Origin: CAVSUZ01 sp963834715
GTDB taxonomy: Bacteria; Pseudomonadota; Alphaproteobacteria; Acetobacterales; Acetobacteraceae
DNA: 64,000 nt
Assembly: GCA_963834715.1 (NCBI GenBank)
Contig: CAWIDE010000002.1
Coordinates: 186,001-250,000, forward strand
Reading direction: 5' to 3'
The notes beneath the pieces are model-generated. The model was not told the origin of the DNA. It made no database searches and worked only from the letters and a program-made list of their open reading frames with translations. A program made the position numbers and the translations under genes. This document shows positions 27,539 through 37,189 of this stretch, piece by piece. How positions within the stretch are numbered: the stretch's first letter is position 1; every line of letters starts with the position of its first letter.

Positions 27539-28035
27539 CCGACGAGCCCCTTGCGCCCCCTCCTTTCACCTCTCCCTCTGGGAGAGGTCGGCGCGAAGCG
27601 CCGGGTGAGGGCCCCCACCTCCACACCGTCCGCGTCTACTACGAAGACACCGATGCCGCCGGAATCGTTTACCACGCCAACTACTTGCGTTTCGCCGAGC
27701 GGGCGCGCACCGAAGCACTGCGCGACCTCGGCATCCCCCATTCGGAAATGCTGCGCGATTGCAATCTCATGTTCGTGGTGCGGCGAGTCAAAGTGGACTA
27801 TCTCCGTCCTGCCCGCCTCGACAATTCGCTCGAGATTGCAACCCAACTCGGCACGATGCGGGCCGGATCCGTGGTGCTGCACCAAACCGTGCACGGCCCC
27901 AACGGGCCGTGTGCAAAAATCGAGGTCGAGCTGGCGTGTGTGCCCCCAAATGGTACCTGGCCGGCGCGCATCCCCCAGCGATGGCGGGACGCGTTACACA
28001 AGCTAGGAGTAGGATCGAGTGGACCGGGCAGTTGA
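27535..28035 (+). CDS. ybgC: tol-pal system acyl-CoA thioesterase YbgC, with repeat-encoded extension
   Basis: Hotdog-fold thioesterase. The catalytic part begins 'HTVRVYYEDTDAAGIVYHAN' (Asp of the DxxGxVyH motif) and goes on 'YLRFAERARTEALRDLGI'. 166 residues; normal members have 130-140. The extra length is at the N-terminus, where copy 2 of the palindromic repeat is translated as 'FTSPSGRGRREAPGEGPH'. There is no ATG, GTG or TTG between the repeat and the conserved domain in this frame, so the repeat must be part of the protein if the gene is translated from 27535. Start overlaps ruvB by 4 bases; the end overlaps tolQ by 17. Confidence 0.88.
   Translation: MTDEPLAPPPFTSPSGRGRREAPGEGPHLHTVRVYYEDTDAAGIVYHANYLRFAERARTEALRDLGIPHSEMLRDCNLMFVVRRVKVDYLRPARLDNSLEIATQLGTMRAGSVVLHQTVHGPNGPCAKIEVELACVPPNGTWPARIPQRWRDALHKLGVGSSGPGS
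27569..27612. repeat. palindromic interspersed element, copy 2 (inside ybgC)
   Basis: CCTCTCCCTCTGGGAGAGG then TCGGCGCGAAGCGCCGGGTG and AGGG. Two hairpins: CTCTCCC/GGGAGAG and GGCGC/GCGCC. It lies in-frame in the first 25 codons of ybgC. Confidence 0.85.
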
Positions 28036-28735
28036 TGCGGCAAATCTGGGAGCACCAGGCGGCGACCTGTCGCTCTGGGGCCTTTTCCTCCAGGCCGACC
28101 CCCTCGTCAAAGCCGTCATCATCGGCCTGCTCGTCGCCAGCATCTGGGTCTGGGCCGTTATCTTCGAAAAATGGTCTGCCATCCGCAAGGTCAACAAGGA
28201 CGCCGACCGGTTCGAGGATCAGTTCTGGTCGGGCGGCAGCCTCGAGGACCTCTACGAACAGGAAGGCGCGCGTCCTTCTCACCCCCTAGCCTCGGTGTTC
28301 TCCGCCGCCATGGGCGAATGGCGCCGCACCGTCCGCATCGCCGGCGCCGACATCAGTCAGACCGGCGTGCGCGAGCGCATCGACCGCGCGATCGCCGTGA
28401 CCGTCCAGCGTGAAATGGACCGCCTGGAACGCTGGATGGTTTTCCTTGCCTCCGTCGGCGCCACCGCCCCCTTTATCGGCCTGTTCGGCACCGTATGGGG
28501 CATCATGCACAGCTTCTCCGCCATTGCCGCCATGCACAACACCAACCTCGCCGTCGTCGCCCCCGGCATCGCCGAGGCCCTGTTCGCCACGGCTATCGGC
28601 CTTGTCGCCGCCATCCCCGCCGTCATCGCCTACAACAAAATCTCCACCGACCTCGCGCGCTTCGCCGCCCGGATGGAAGGCTTCGGCGCCGAGTTCAGCG
28701 CCATCCTCTCCCGTCAGAGTGAAGAGAAAGTCTGA
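28019..28735 (+). CDS. tolQ: Tol-Pal system inner-membrane proton channel subunit TolQ
   Basis: 238 residues from a GTG at 28019 with AGGAG at 28003-28007. MotA/TolQ/ExbB family: first membrane helix 'LVKAVIIGLLVASIWVWAVI', then a cytoplasmic loop, and two more helices 'WMVFLASVGATAPFIGLFGT' and 'EALFATAIGLVAAIPAVIAY' that line the proton path. With TolR it uses the proton-motive force to energise TolA. Overlaps ybgC by 17 bases and tolR by 1 base. Intact. Confidence 0.95.
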   Translation: MDRAVDAANLGAPGGDLSLWGLFLQADPLVKAVIIGLLVASIWVWAVIFEKWSAIRKVNKDADRFEDQFWSGGSLEDLYEQEGARPSHPLASVFSAAMGEWRRTVRIAGADISQTGVRERIDRAIAVTVQREMDRLERWMVFLASVGATAPFIGLFGTVWGIMHSFSAIAAMHNTNLAVVAPGIAEALFATAIGLVAAIPAVIAYNKISTDLARFAARMEGFGAEFSAILSRQSEEKV

Positions 28736-29232
28736 TGGCCGGCAGCATCATGAATGGCGGCGGCAAAACTCGCGGCCGCTACAAACCCCTCGCCGAAATC
28801 AACGTGACGCCCCTGGTGGACGTCATGCTCGTGCTACTGGTCATTTTCATGGTTACCGCCCCTCTGATGACCTCCGGCGTTTCCGTCGATCTGCCCAAGA
28901 CTGACGCCAAACCTCTCAACGCCGACACCCAGCCGCTCACCGTCTCGATCAACGCGCAGGGCCAGATTTACCTCCAAAACGAAGAGATCCAACTTCCAGA
29001 GCTTGTCACCAAGCTGCAGGCCATCTCACAGAACGATACCAACCGGCAAATCTTTGTCCGAGGTGATAAGGACATCTCCTACGGCTTGGTCATGCAGGTG
29101 ATGGGCACCATCACTCAGGGTGGATTCACCAAGGTCGCGCTACTCGCCCAACCGCCCGCCGGCCCCGCCGCAACTCAGCAATCCACCCCCGCCTCCCCGG
29201 CCGCCCCAGGGAGCGCCCAAAAGGCGGGCTAA
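28735..29232 (+). CDS. tolR: Tol-Pal system inner-membrane protein TolR
   Basis: 165 residues. ExbD/TolR family: cytoplasmic start 'KPLAEINVTPLVDVMLVLLV' running into the single membrane helix with the proton-carrying Asp ('VTPLVDVMLVLL'), then a periplasmic domain with 'SVDLPKTDAKPL' and 'RQIFVRGDKDISYGLVMQVM'. The last 25 residues are Ala/Pro-rich. It plugs and gates the TolQ channel. ATG overlaps the tolQ stop (TGATG). Confidence 0.93.
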   Translation: MAGSIMNGGGKTRGRYKPLAEINVTPLVDVMLVLLVIFMVTAPLMTSGVSVDLPKTDAKPLNADTQPLTVSINAQGQIYLQNEEIQLPELVTKLQAISQNDTNRQIFVRGDKDISYGLVMQVMGTITQGGFTKVALLAQPPAGPAATQQSTPASPAAPGSAQKAG

Positions 29233-29306
29233 CCGGTGTCATTACGCGGACCGCGAGCGGAGCGTGGTGGGACGAAGCAAGCTCGTGCGAGCTGTCGCAC
29301 TAAAAC

Positions 29307-29362
29307 ACCTCTCCCGCTGTCCGGGAGAAGTCGCCGCACCCAGCGCGGCGGGTGAGGGCGCG
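29307..29362. repeat. palindromic interspersed element, copy 3
   Basis: ACCTCTCCCGCTGTCCGGGA, then GAAGTCGCCGCACCC and GCGGCGGGTGAGGGCG. Diverged stem (CTCTCCCG versus CGGGAGAA). It fills the tolR-tolA gap and ends 6 bases before the tolA ATG, so it lies in the mRNA leader of tolA. Confidence 0.75.
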
Positions 29363-29367
29363 GGCGA

Positions 29368-30381
29368 ATGCGCGACTGGCTAACACAAACCGGCATCAAC
29401 TCAGACCTGCGGCGCGGCGCCATCCTCTCCGCTGGCCTGCACGTCCTCATCATCGCCGCCCTCCTGATCGGCCTGCCCGTCTGGCACGCCGCCGAACCCC
29501 CACCCGAGGAATCCTACGCCGTCATCTTTCAGGGCCAGGCTCCCACCACCATGAAAGCACCTGCACCCAGCCAGGTGCCCGCTCCGGCGAACACCCCGAC
29601 GCCACTGCCACAACCTCCGGCGGCCCAGCCGCCCCAAGCCAACCCGAACCAATTCATGCCTCCTCCGCCACCGCCGCCGCCACCACCCCCGCCGTCCCCC
29701 GCGCCGACAGTCGCGTTACCCACACCGCCGACCCCCACGCCACCGCCGCAACCCACGCCCGAACCAGCTCCGACCCTCCCGATCCCGCCGCCCCCCGTTC
29801 CCGCCCCGCCGCAGCAAGAGCAGGCGCAAACGCCGCAAACGCCGCAGGCGCCGCCGCTCCCAATTCCGCCGGTGCCGGTGCCGCCTCCACCCATGCCGAG
29901 CGCCACCTCCCAGCCCAACCCCACCAAGAACCCGGCGCCCCAAAGCGACGCGCTGCAAAACACCCTGCAAAAGCTGCGCTCGCTGGTTCGACAGAAATCG
30001 CCGCCCAAAGCCGTCTATAACCCCGCCCAGGGCGGCGCCCCGAATGGCGGCGGCAGTCCCACCGGGAACGACACCTCCGCACTCACCGCCGCCGAGCGCG
30101 GCGCCATCGGCGATCACGTCCGCCCCTGCTGGACCTCCGATCCCGGCATGCTCGATCTCGACAAGATGCAGGCTATGCTGACCGTCGCCACCGACCAGAA
30201 CGGCGTCGTCCGCAAGGCCGAGATCGCCTCCGCCGATCAGGGCCGCCTTAGCGATCCCCGCTTTGAGGCCTTCGCCACCCGCGCCATCAACGCCGTGCTC
30301 GACCCCGCCTGCGCTAGCCTTCCGCTCCCGCAATCGATGCTAGGCAAAATCAATGTCCTGACCTTCCGCTTTACTCCGTGA
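29368..30381 (+). CDS. tolA: TolA-like periplasm-spanning energy transducer, proline-rich
   Basis: 337 residues. N-terminal membrane anchor 'GAILSAGLHVLIIAALLIGL' (about residues 17-36); a long Pro/Ala/Gln-rich arm (about residues 48-200, with a run of 10 prolines) in place of the Lys/Ala coiled coil of enteric TolA; and a C-terminal TolA/TonB-like domain 'RGAIGDHVRPCWTSDPGMLD' to 'NVLTFRFTP' that would contact TolB/Pal. It transmits TolQR energy to the outer membrane. Start chosen at the ATG at 29368, directly after repeat copy 3. The position in the operon makes the call firm despite low sequence similarity. Confidence 0.85.
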   Translation: MRDWLTQTGINSDLRRGAILSAGLHVLIIAALLIGLPVWHAAEPPPEESYAVIFQGQAPTTMKAPAPSQVPAPANTPTPLPQPPAAQPPQANPNQFMPPPPPPPPPPPPSPAPTVALPTPPTPTPPPQPTPEPAPTLPIPPPPVPAPPQQEQAQTPQTPQAPPLPIPPVPVPPPPMPSATSQPNPTKNPAPQSDALQNTLQKLRSLVRQKSPPKAVYNPAQGGAPNGGGSPTGNDTSALTAAERGAIGDHVRPCWTSDPGMLDLDKMQAMLTVATDQNGVVRKAEIASADQGRLSDPRFEAFATRAINAVLDPACASLPLPQSMLGKINVLTFRFTP

Positions 30382-30401
30382 AGTGCCTACAGCCTTTCTT
30401 C

Positions 30402-30452
30402 ACCTCTCCCGCTCTGCGGGAGAGGTCGGCACGCGACAGCGCGGCGGGCGAG
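30402..30452. repeat. palindromic interspersed element, copy 4
   Basis: CACCTCTCCCGCTCTGCGGG then AGAGGTCGGC and GCGGCGGGCGAGG. It fills the tolA-tolB gap. Strong CCTCTCCCGC/GCGGGAGAGG stem. Confidence 0.8.
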
Positions 30453-30506
30453 GACTTGCGCCGATGAAGGCGTTGCGCCCTATCCCCGATCGTGAAAGAC
30501 ACCCCC

Positions 30507-31889
30507 ATGCCCGATCGCGATTCCCCCCATCCCACAACGATCCGCCGCCGCTCCCTCCTGGCCGGAGCCGTCGGGCTGCTCGCCGCTCCCACCCCTGCGC
30601 TCGCCCAGACCCTCCGCCCCGGTGCCCAAAGCGCGGTCATCGACGTCAACCGCGCGCGGGCGGCGCCCATCCCTATCGCAATCCCCAACTTCGCCGGCGC
30701 CGACCCGCAGAGCGAGCAGCTCGGTGCCCAGATCACCCAAGTCATCAGCAACGATCTCGCCAGCTCCGGCCTGTTCCGCCTCATCAGCCAGACCGCCTTC
30801 ATCCAGCCTACGCCCGTCGCTGACGTCCCCAACTTCCAGAATTACTCGGCCATCGGAGCCCAGGCTCTGGTCACCGGCCGCGTCGCCAATGCCGGCGGCA
30901 GCACCCGCGTCGAGTTCCGCCTCTGGGACGTGCTCCCTCAGACCCAGCTCCAGGGCACTGCCTACACCACCCCCGCCAGCAACTGGCGCCGGATCGCCCA
31001 CATCATCGCCGACGCAATCTACGAGCGTCTCCTCGGTGAAAAGGGCTACTTCGATACTCGCATCGTCTACGTTGCGCTTACCGGCCCGCGCGGCCGCGAA
31101 ACCCACCGCCTCGCCATCATGGACCAGGACGGCGCCAACGACCGCATCCTCACCACCGGCCAATGGACTGTGCTCACGCCACGCTTCTCCCCCGTGCGCG
31201 ACCAGATCTGCTTCATGAGCTACGCCAACAACCGCCCCCGCGTGTACCTGTTCGATCTCGCCTCCGGCGCCCAAAGCGTCCTTGGCGATTTCCAGGGCAT
31301 GACCTTTGCGCCGCGGTTTTCTCCACACGGAGACGCAGTCATCATGGCGCTCGCCCGCGGTCAGGGTTCCGCTATCATCCGTGTCGACATTACCAGCCGC
31401 GCCGTCGCGCAGCTCACCAACTCCAACTCCATCGATGTCAGCCCCTGCTACAGCCCCGATGGCTCGCAGATCGTGTTCAACTCCGATCGCGACGGCGAGC
31501 CGCAGCTCTACGTCATGGATGCGAGCGGCGGTAACATCCACCGGATCAGTTTCGGCCAGGGCAAATACGCGACCCCAGTCTGGTCGCCGCGCGCCGACCT
31601 GATTGCCTTCACCCGTTACGGCGGCGAAGAGGGCAACTTCTCAATCGGTGTCATGCACCCCGACGGCAGCGGCGAGCGCCTCCTGGCCGACGGCTGGGAC
31701 GTCGAAGGCCCAACTTTCGCCCCCAACGGCCGTGTGCTCATGTATTTCAGCACAACCCGCGCCACAGGCTCGCAGGGGCAGGGATACTCCTCGCATCTCG
31801 CAACCACCGACATCACAGGCTTCAACCAGCGTAACATCGCCACCGCCACCAACGCCTCCGACCCCGCCTGGTCGCCTCTTGGCGGCTGA
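30507..31889 (+). CDS. tolB: Tol-Pal system periplasmic beta-propeller protein TolB
   Basis: 460 residues from the ATG at 30507; a GTG five codons upstream (30492) is the alternative start. Export signal 'TIRRRSLLAGAVGLLAAPTP' ending 'ALAQ', with an RRRS-type twin-arginine look. An N-terminal domain ('IPIAIPNFAGADPQSEQLGA') is followed by WD40/PD40-like blades such as 'ARFSPHGDAVIMALARGQGS'-type repeats, 'CYSPDGSQIVFNSDRDGEPQ' and 'LYVMDASGGNIHRISFGQGK'. It links TolA to Pal in the periplasm. No pal gene follows. Intact. Confidence 0.93.
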   Translation: MPDRDSPHPTTIRRRSLLAGAVGLLAAPTPALAQTLRPGAQSAVIDVNRARAAPIPIAIPNFAGADPQSEQLGAQITQVISNDLASSGLFRLISQTAFIQPTPVADVPNFQNYSAIGAQALVTGRVANAGGSTRVEFRLWDVLPQTQLQGTAYTTPASNWRRIAHIIADAIYERLLGEKGYFDTRIVYVALTGPRGRETHRLAIMDQDGANDRILTTGQWTVLTPRFSPVRDQICFMSYANNRPRVYLFDLASGAQSVLGDFQGMTFAPRFSPHGDAVIMALARGQGSAIIRVDITSRAVAQLTNSNSIDVSPCYSPDGSQIVFNSDRDGEPQLYVMDASGGNIHRISFGQGKYATPVWSPRADLIAFTRYGGEEGNFSIGVMHPDGSGERLLADGWDVEGPTFAPNGRVLMYFSTTRATGSQGQGYSSHLATTDITGFNQRNIATATNASDPAWSPLGG

Positions 31890-31937
31890 AACCCGTGCTC
31901 GGCGGGCGCGTTCGCGCCAACAACGGGAGGACGCGCA

Positions 31938-32135
31938 TTGTTCGAAGTACAACTCAACGGTGCAACGATCGGCCGCTACGACACCGAACCGGACGCTATT
32001 GACTGCGTCCGCCAACTGCTCGGACAAAATCCCAACGGTGAGCCCGAAATCTTCGATACGCAAACCGGGAAGCCCATCACTCCCGGCGCTTCGCGCGGCT
32101 GGCGCGAGCACCTCTCCAAGCAGATCGGGTATTGA
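31938..32135 (+). CDS. conserved-looking 65-residue protein of unknown function
   Basis: Starts at a TTG at 31938 with GGGAGG 7 to 12 bases upstream. Sequence begins MFEVQLNGATIGRYDTEPDA and goes on 'IDCVRQLLGQNPNGEPEIFD'. Soluble, acidic, no signal peptide. Follows tolB by 48 bases on the same strand, so it is probably the last gene of the tol transcript, in the place where pal is usually found. I do not recognise the family. Confidence 0.55.
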   Translation: MFEVQLNGATIGRYDTEPDAIDCVRQLLGQNPNGEPEIFDTQTGKPITPGASRGWREHLSKQIGY

Positions 32136-32148
32136 TTCGCTCCCTCAA

Positions 32149-32870
32149 TCACCCACCCAGCAGCGTCACCTTCCCCGTACCCACATCATAATACGCCGGC
32201 ACAATCGCCAGCTTCCGCGCCCCCACCGCATCTGCCAAAACCGGCGATGACCGCGCCAAAAGCTGAGCCCTGCAACACTGCATTCGTCCTTATCGCCTGC
32301 TCCAACTCCCCGCCCGCCCGGTCCACAGCCGGGCGGATAAACGCGTACAAACTCGAAATCTGCCCCGGCGCTGGCTTGCGTGCTATTGTCGCCGCCACCG
32401 CCCCGCAATTCCCATGCCCCAACACCATGATCGCGCGCGTCCCCAAAACGGCCACTCCGTACCTCTAGGCTTGCGATAATTTCCGGCGTGGCGATATTGC
32501 CCGCCACCCGCGCCACGAACACCTGCCCCACGCCCTGATCGGAAACGAGCTCAACCGGCACGCGCAAATCCGCACACGACAAAATCGCGGCGAATGGTGT
32601 CTGCTTGCTCTCCGTCTCTTGCCGCACTTTCGGCAAATCCGATGAGCACACGTTCAACCGCGACGCCACATAACGCTGATTGCCCGCCATCAGAGCCGCA
32701 ATCGCTTCCTCTGGCGACCCCGGCGTGCCCTCGTCCGCCTCATACTTCGCAACCGTTGCCGCGCGACCTGCCGCCGCTCCGATCACAGTCAGCGCTCCGA
32801 CCTGCAGCGGCAGCGTCAGCAAATCCCGCCGCGTCCGCCCAGCATGCCCGCAGCATTGCTCCTCGTGCAT
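32149..32870 (-). pseudogene. periplasmic beta-class carbonic anhydrase, frameshifted twice
   Basis: From the ATG at 32870: an export signal 'TRRDLLTLPLQVGALTVIGA' (twin-Arg), then the zinc site 'FAAILSCADLRVPVELVSDQ' (Cys and Asp/Arg dyad) and 'VFVARVAGNIATPEIIASLE'. After a shift near 32460 another frame supplies 'LGTRAIMVLGHGNCGAVAAT' (His and Cys of the zinc site). A third frame ends 'KLAIVPAYYDVGTGKVTLLG' at 32149. All zinc ligands survive, but two frame changes split them. It would interconvert CO2 and bicarbonate. Confidence 0.75.
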
Positions 32871-32925
32871 AAAGGCCTCCTCCGTGGTCCTCGGTGTGTT
32901 CTCAGTGGCTCTCTGTGTGAAACAC

Positions 32926-34004
32926 TCAGCCCCCAACCGCTCCAGGCGACAACACGGGACTCCGCCCGATCAACAGCTCAGCAATCTGCACCGCATTCAA
33001 CGCCGCGCCTTTCAGAAGCTGATCGCCAACGACAAACAACGCCAATGAACGCCCGGATGGATCGCCCACGTCCGACCGGATCCTGCCCACCAGCACCTCG
33101 TCTTGTCCCGACGCTTCGGACGGCATCGGGAAATGGTTGGCCGCCCGGTCATCCACCACGCACAAACCAAGCGCCGCCTCCAGAATCTGACGCGCCTCGC
33201 CAGGATGCATCGGAGCATCGAATTCCACCGTCAGCGCGATCGCATGAGCACGCACCACCGGCACCCGGATGCAGGTAATACCCACAGGCAGCGCTTCGGC
33301 CTCCAGGATGCGCCGAGTTTCCGCAATAATTTTCTTCTCCTCTCCATTGTACCCGCTATCCTGATCCACCTCAGCGTTATGGCTGAACAAATTGAACCGT
33401 ACGGATACGGCAGCACCCGAGGCTGATAATCGTCCCCCCGCAGATAAGCTGCCGTAGACTGACGCAACTCCTCCATCGCCCCAGTACCCGCCCCGGACGC
33501 TGCCTGATATGTCGCAGCGATGATCCGCCGGATCGGCCACACCCGGTGCAGTGGCGCAAGCGCGACCGTCATGATCGCGGCCACACAATTGGGGTTGGCG
33601 ATAATGCCGCGATGATTCGCGAGAGTGTGAGCGTTCACCTCCGGCACAACCAGCGGAACCTCGGGTTCCATCCGGAAAGCTGACGAATTGTCCACCACCA
33701 CTGCGCCCGCTTTTATCGCCACGGGCGTATAGTGCCTGGAAACCGCACTCCCAGCTGAAAACAGCGCCAGATCAATGCCAGCAAAACTGTTCTCGGACAG
33801 CACCTTTACTGGCAAATCGCCACCACCGAAACGCAGCATTCGGCCGGCCGACCGCGGCGATCCATAAAGCCTGAGCTCCTGCAACGGAAACCGGCGGCTT
33901 TCGAGGCAACGGAGCAGTTCGATCCCGACCGCGCCTGTAGCTCCGACTACCGCCACCGATGGACTGTCAGCCAACCGTCCGATGGACTTAAAATCATCAA
34001 GCAA
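32926..34004 (-). pseudogene. asd: aspartate-semialdehyde dehydrogenase, one frameshift
   Basis: Reduces aspartyl phosphate to the semialdehyde for Lys, Met, Thr and diaminopimelate. First frame (34004 to about 33400): 'VAVVGATGAVGIELLRCLES' (NADP), 'NSSAFRMEPEVPLVVPEVNA', and the active-site Cys in 'GIIANPNCVAAIMTVAL', then 'ATYQAASGAGTGAMEEL'. At the 'LPYP' segment the frame changes, and 'VRFNLFSHNAEVDQDSGYNG', 'GITCIRVPVVRAHAIALTVE' (catalytic His region) and the C-terminus follow to 32926. Everything is present except for one indel near 33400. As the enzyme is normally essential, a sequence error or a second copy elsewhere is likely. Confidence 0.85.
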
Positions 34005-34048
34005 TTATCGGCTCCGCGGCCTCGTGATGCCGCCCTATGCACTATCCA

Positions 34049-37000
34049 TTAGTTTACTCGGCCGGGCCCACCCGAAGCAACCCCCATCCTCTCCGCGAGC
34101 CTAGGCACCCGCCGCCGCTTCGGAGCCAAACGTTGCTGTAACTGATCAAGATAAAGATAAATCACTGGGGTCGTATAAAGCGTCAGCACCTGGCTCAGCG
34201 CCAATCCGCCAACCATCGCGTACCCCAGCGGCTTCCTCAGATCCGACCCCGGGCCGCCCATCAGCATCAGCGGCAGGCCGCTGAACATCGCCGCCATGGT
34301 CGTCATCATAATCGGCCGGAACCGCAGCAGGCACGCACGACGGATCGCATCCAGCGGCTCCAGTTCGTCCCGTCGCTCGGCGGTAATAGCGAAATCGACC
34401 ATCATGATACCGTTCTTCTTCACAATCCCGATCAGCAGGATAATGCCGATTAGCGCGATCACCGTAAGTTGGTACCCAAACACCAACAGTGCCAGCAGCG
34501 CGCCTACCCCCGCGGACGGCAAAGTGGAAAGAATCGTCAGCGGCAGGATATAGCTTTCATACAGCATCCCCAGGATGATATACACGCTCACCAGAGCCGC
34601 AGCGATCAGATAAGGCTCCGAACTCAGGGAGGCCACGAACGCCTGCGCGGTCCCCTGGAATGATCCCTGCAGCGTCGTCGGCGCCCCCATCTCAGCCTCG
34701 GCCCGTTAAATCGCATCCACCGCGCTCCCCAGTGACGCACTCCCCTTCAAATTGAACGAGATCGTTACCGCCGGGAACTGACTCTGATGGGTGACTGCCA
34801 GTGGCTGAACCGGAACCGTCGTCTCGTGCACCAGGGTCGAGAGCGGCACCGGCTGGCCGGTTGAAGACGGCACATACAAATCCTGCAGCGTCGTTAGCTT
34901 CCCCGCGTCCTGAGGCAGCACCTCCAGAATGACGTAGTACGCCTTTGAGCCCGTGAAATACTGCGCCACTTCGCGCTGGGCGAACGCATCATCCAGAACA
35001 TTGTCAATCGCTGCCGGCTGAATACCAAACCGCGCCGCCTGATCTCGGTTGTAAGTCAGAGTCTCCGTTGTCCCGGAAATCTCCTGATCCGATGTGACAT
35101 CCGCCAGCTCCGGCAATTTACGAACCCGGTCGAGTATCTTCGGCGCCCAGGCGTTCAGTTCCTCCGAATTGGCGTCCTCCAGCGTATATTGATATTGTGT
35201 CCTGCTCAGGTGGGCGCCCACGCGCACATCCTGGACTGCTTGCAGAAACAGCCGGATCCCCTGCACCGGCTGCATCCTCTTATCAAACCGTGCAATAACC
35301 TGCTGCGTGGTAGCCTTCCGCTGGCCCCATGGTTTCAGCGTAATATAGAGGCGCCCATTGTTAGCGGTCTGCCCGGCCACCCCAGACCCCACCGCCGACA
35401 CAACCGAATACACCGCCGGGTCGGCCATCACCACCTTCACGACTTTCTGCTGCAGCCCCGACATAGCATCGAAAGAGATATTCTGCGCGGCATCCGTCAC
35501 GCCGATCATGATGCCGCTGTCCTGATCCGGAAAGAAACCCTTGGGGATAACCGCGTACAAGGCCACCGCCAGCGACACCGTGCTGAGGAACACTATCAGC
35601 GTGATAAACCGGAACCGCAACGCAAGATCCAGCGTACCCTCGTAAAACCGCAGCATGCCGGTAAACAACTGCTCGACGATGTTATATATCAGGCCATGCC
35701 CGTGCGCCTGGGATGACAGAAACCGGGATGCCATCATCGGCGTCAGCGTCAATGACACGCCTGCCGAGATGACAATCGTCATCGTCACGCATACGGCAAA
35801 CTCCCAGAACAGCCGGCCGACGATGCCACCCATGAACAACAGCGGAATGAACACCGCGATCAGCGAGAAGCTGATGGAAATAATGGTAAAACCGATCTCT
35901 CCCGCGCCCTGGAGGGCAGCCTCCATCGGGCGCATGCCCCCCTCGATGTGGCGGAAGATGTTCTCCAGCATTACGATGGCATCATCCACCACAAACCCGA
36001 CCGCGATCGTCAGGCCCATCAGCGACAGATTGTCCAGACTAAATCCGCACATATACATCACCCCGATGGTGCCCAGAAGCGCGATCGGGATCGTTATTGC
36101 CGGTATGATTGTCGCCCACGCATGACGCAGGAAAATGAATATCACCATAACCACAAGGCCGATGGCCACCGTTAAGGTGATTTCAACATGCTCCACCGAA
36201 GCCCGGATCGTCAGCGTGCGATCGGAAATCACGCTCAAATGGATCCGGGGGGGTATGTTGGCCTCCAGTTCGGAAAGCCTGGCCTTGACCCCGTCGACCG
36301 TCGTGATCACGTTCGCATTCGCGGCCTTGAAAACCAGCAGCGCGACAGCCCGCTTTCCGTTCACCCATGCCGCAAGCTCGCGGTTCTGCGGTCCGCCGAC
36401 GGCGCGGCCGATATCCCCAATGCGCACCGGCGCGCCGTGCCGGTATGCGACGATGATATTGTTATAGGGATCCGCCCGAATGAGCTGGTCATTGGCATAG
36501 ATGGTGTACGATGTCTGCGGACCATCCACGCTCCCCTTCGGAGCATCCACCGTGGCATTCGCCAGCACGTCGCGCACGTCCTCCAGCGTCAGCCCCATCG
36601 AAGCGAGCTTAGCGGGATCGACCTGCACCCGGATCGCGGGAGTCTGCTGGCCCGCAACCAGCACCTGCCCGACCCCGGGAAGCTGCGAGATCTGCCGTTC
36701 CACCAGGTTTTCCGCGTAATTATCCACCATGGTGATCGGCGCTTCATCCGACTGCATGGATAAAATAAGAATAGGCGCATCCGCTGGGTTGGATTCACGG
36801 AAGGTCGGCGGACTCGGTAGGTCCTTCGGCAACGACCCCTCCGCCGCGTTGATCGCTTCCAACACCAGCGTCGCAGCCGTATTGATACTCACGTTCAACC
36901 CAAACTGCAGCGAAATCTGCGTGCTCCCCAGCACGCTTGTCGAGGTCATCTCCTCGAGCCCGGGAAGCATCTGGCCAAACTCGGTTTCCAGCGGCGTCGC

Positions 37001-37189
37001 AACCGTAGCCGCCATGGTTGCCGGACTGGCCCCGGGGTAGTTCGCGGTCACCGTTAGCGTGGGAAACTCCACGTTCGGCAGCGGTGCCACCGGCAGCAGC
37101 GGAAACGCCGCGGCGCCGGCCAGAAATATCGCCGCCGCGAGCAAGGAGGTCCCAATTGGACGCTTGATGAAGGGGGTCGATATGCTCAT
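34049..37189 (-). pseudogene. RND efflux permease with an in-frame stop codon
   Basis: A 1046-codon frame of the MdtB/MdtC-like (HAE1) multidrug pump type, interrupted by one TAA at 34706-34708. The first 827 residues contain 'FIKRPIGTSLLAAAIFLAGA', 'GFVVDDAIVMLENIFRHIEG' (proton-relay Asp pair) and 'MGGIVGRLFWEFAVCVTMTI'. After the stop, in the same frame, the last transmembrane bundle continues: 'SEPYLIAAALVSVYIILGML', 'LIGIILLIGIVKKNGIMMVD'. The stop would be CAA (Gln) by one base change. An ATG five codons after it (34690) could restart translation. It overlaps the adaptor stop by one base (TGATG). Confidence 0.88.
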
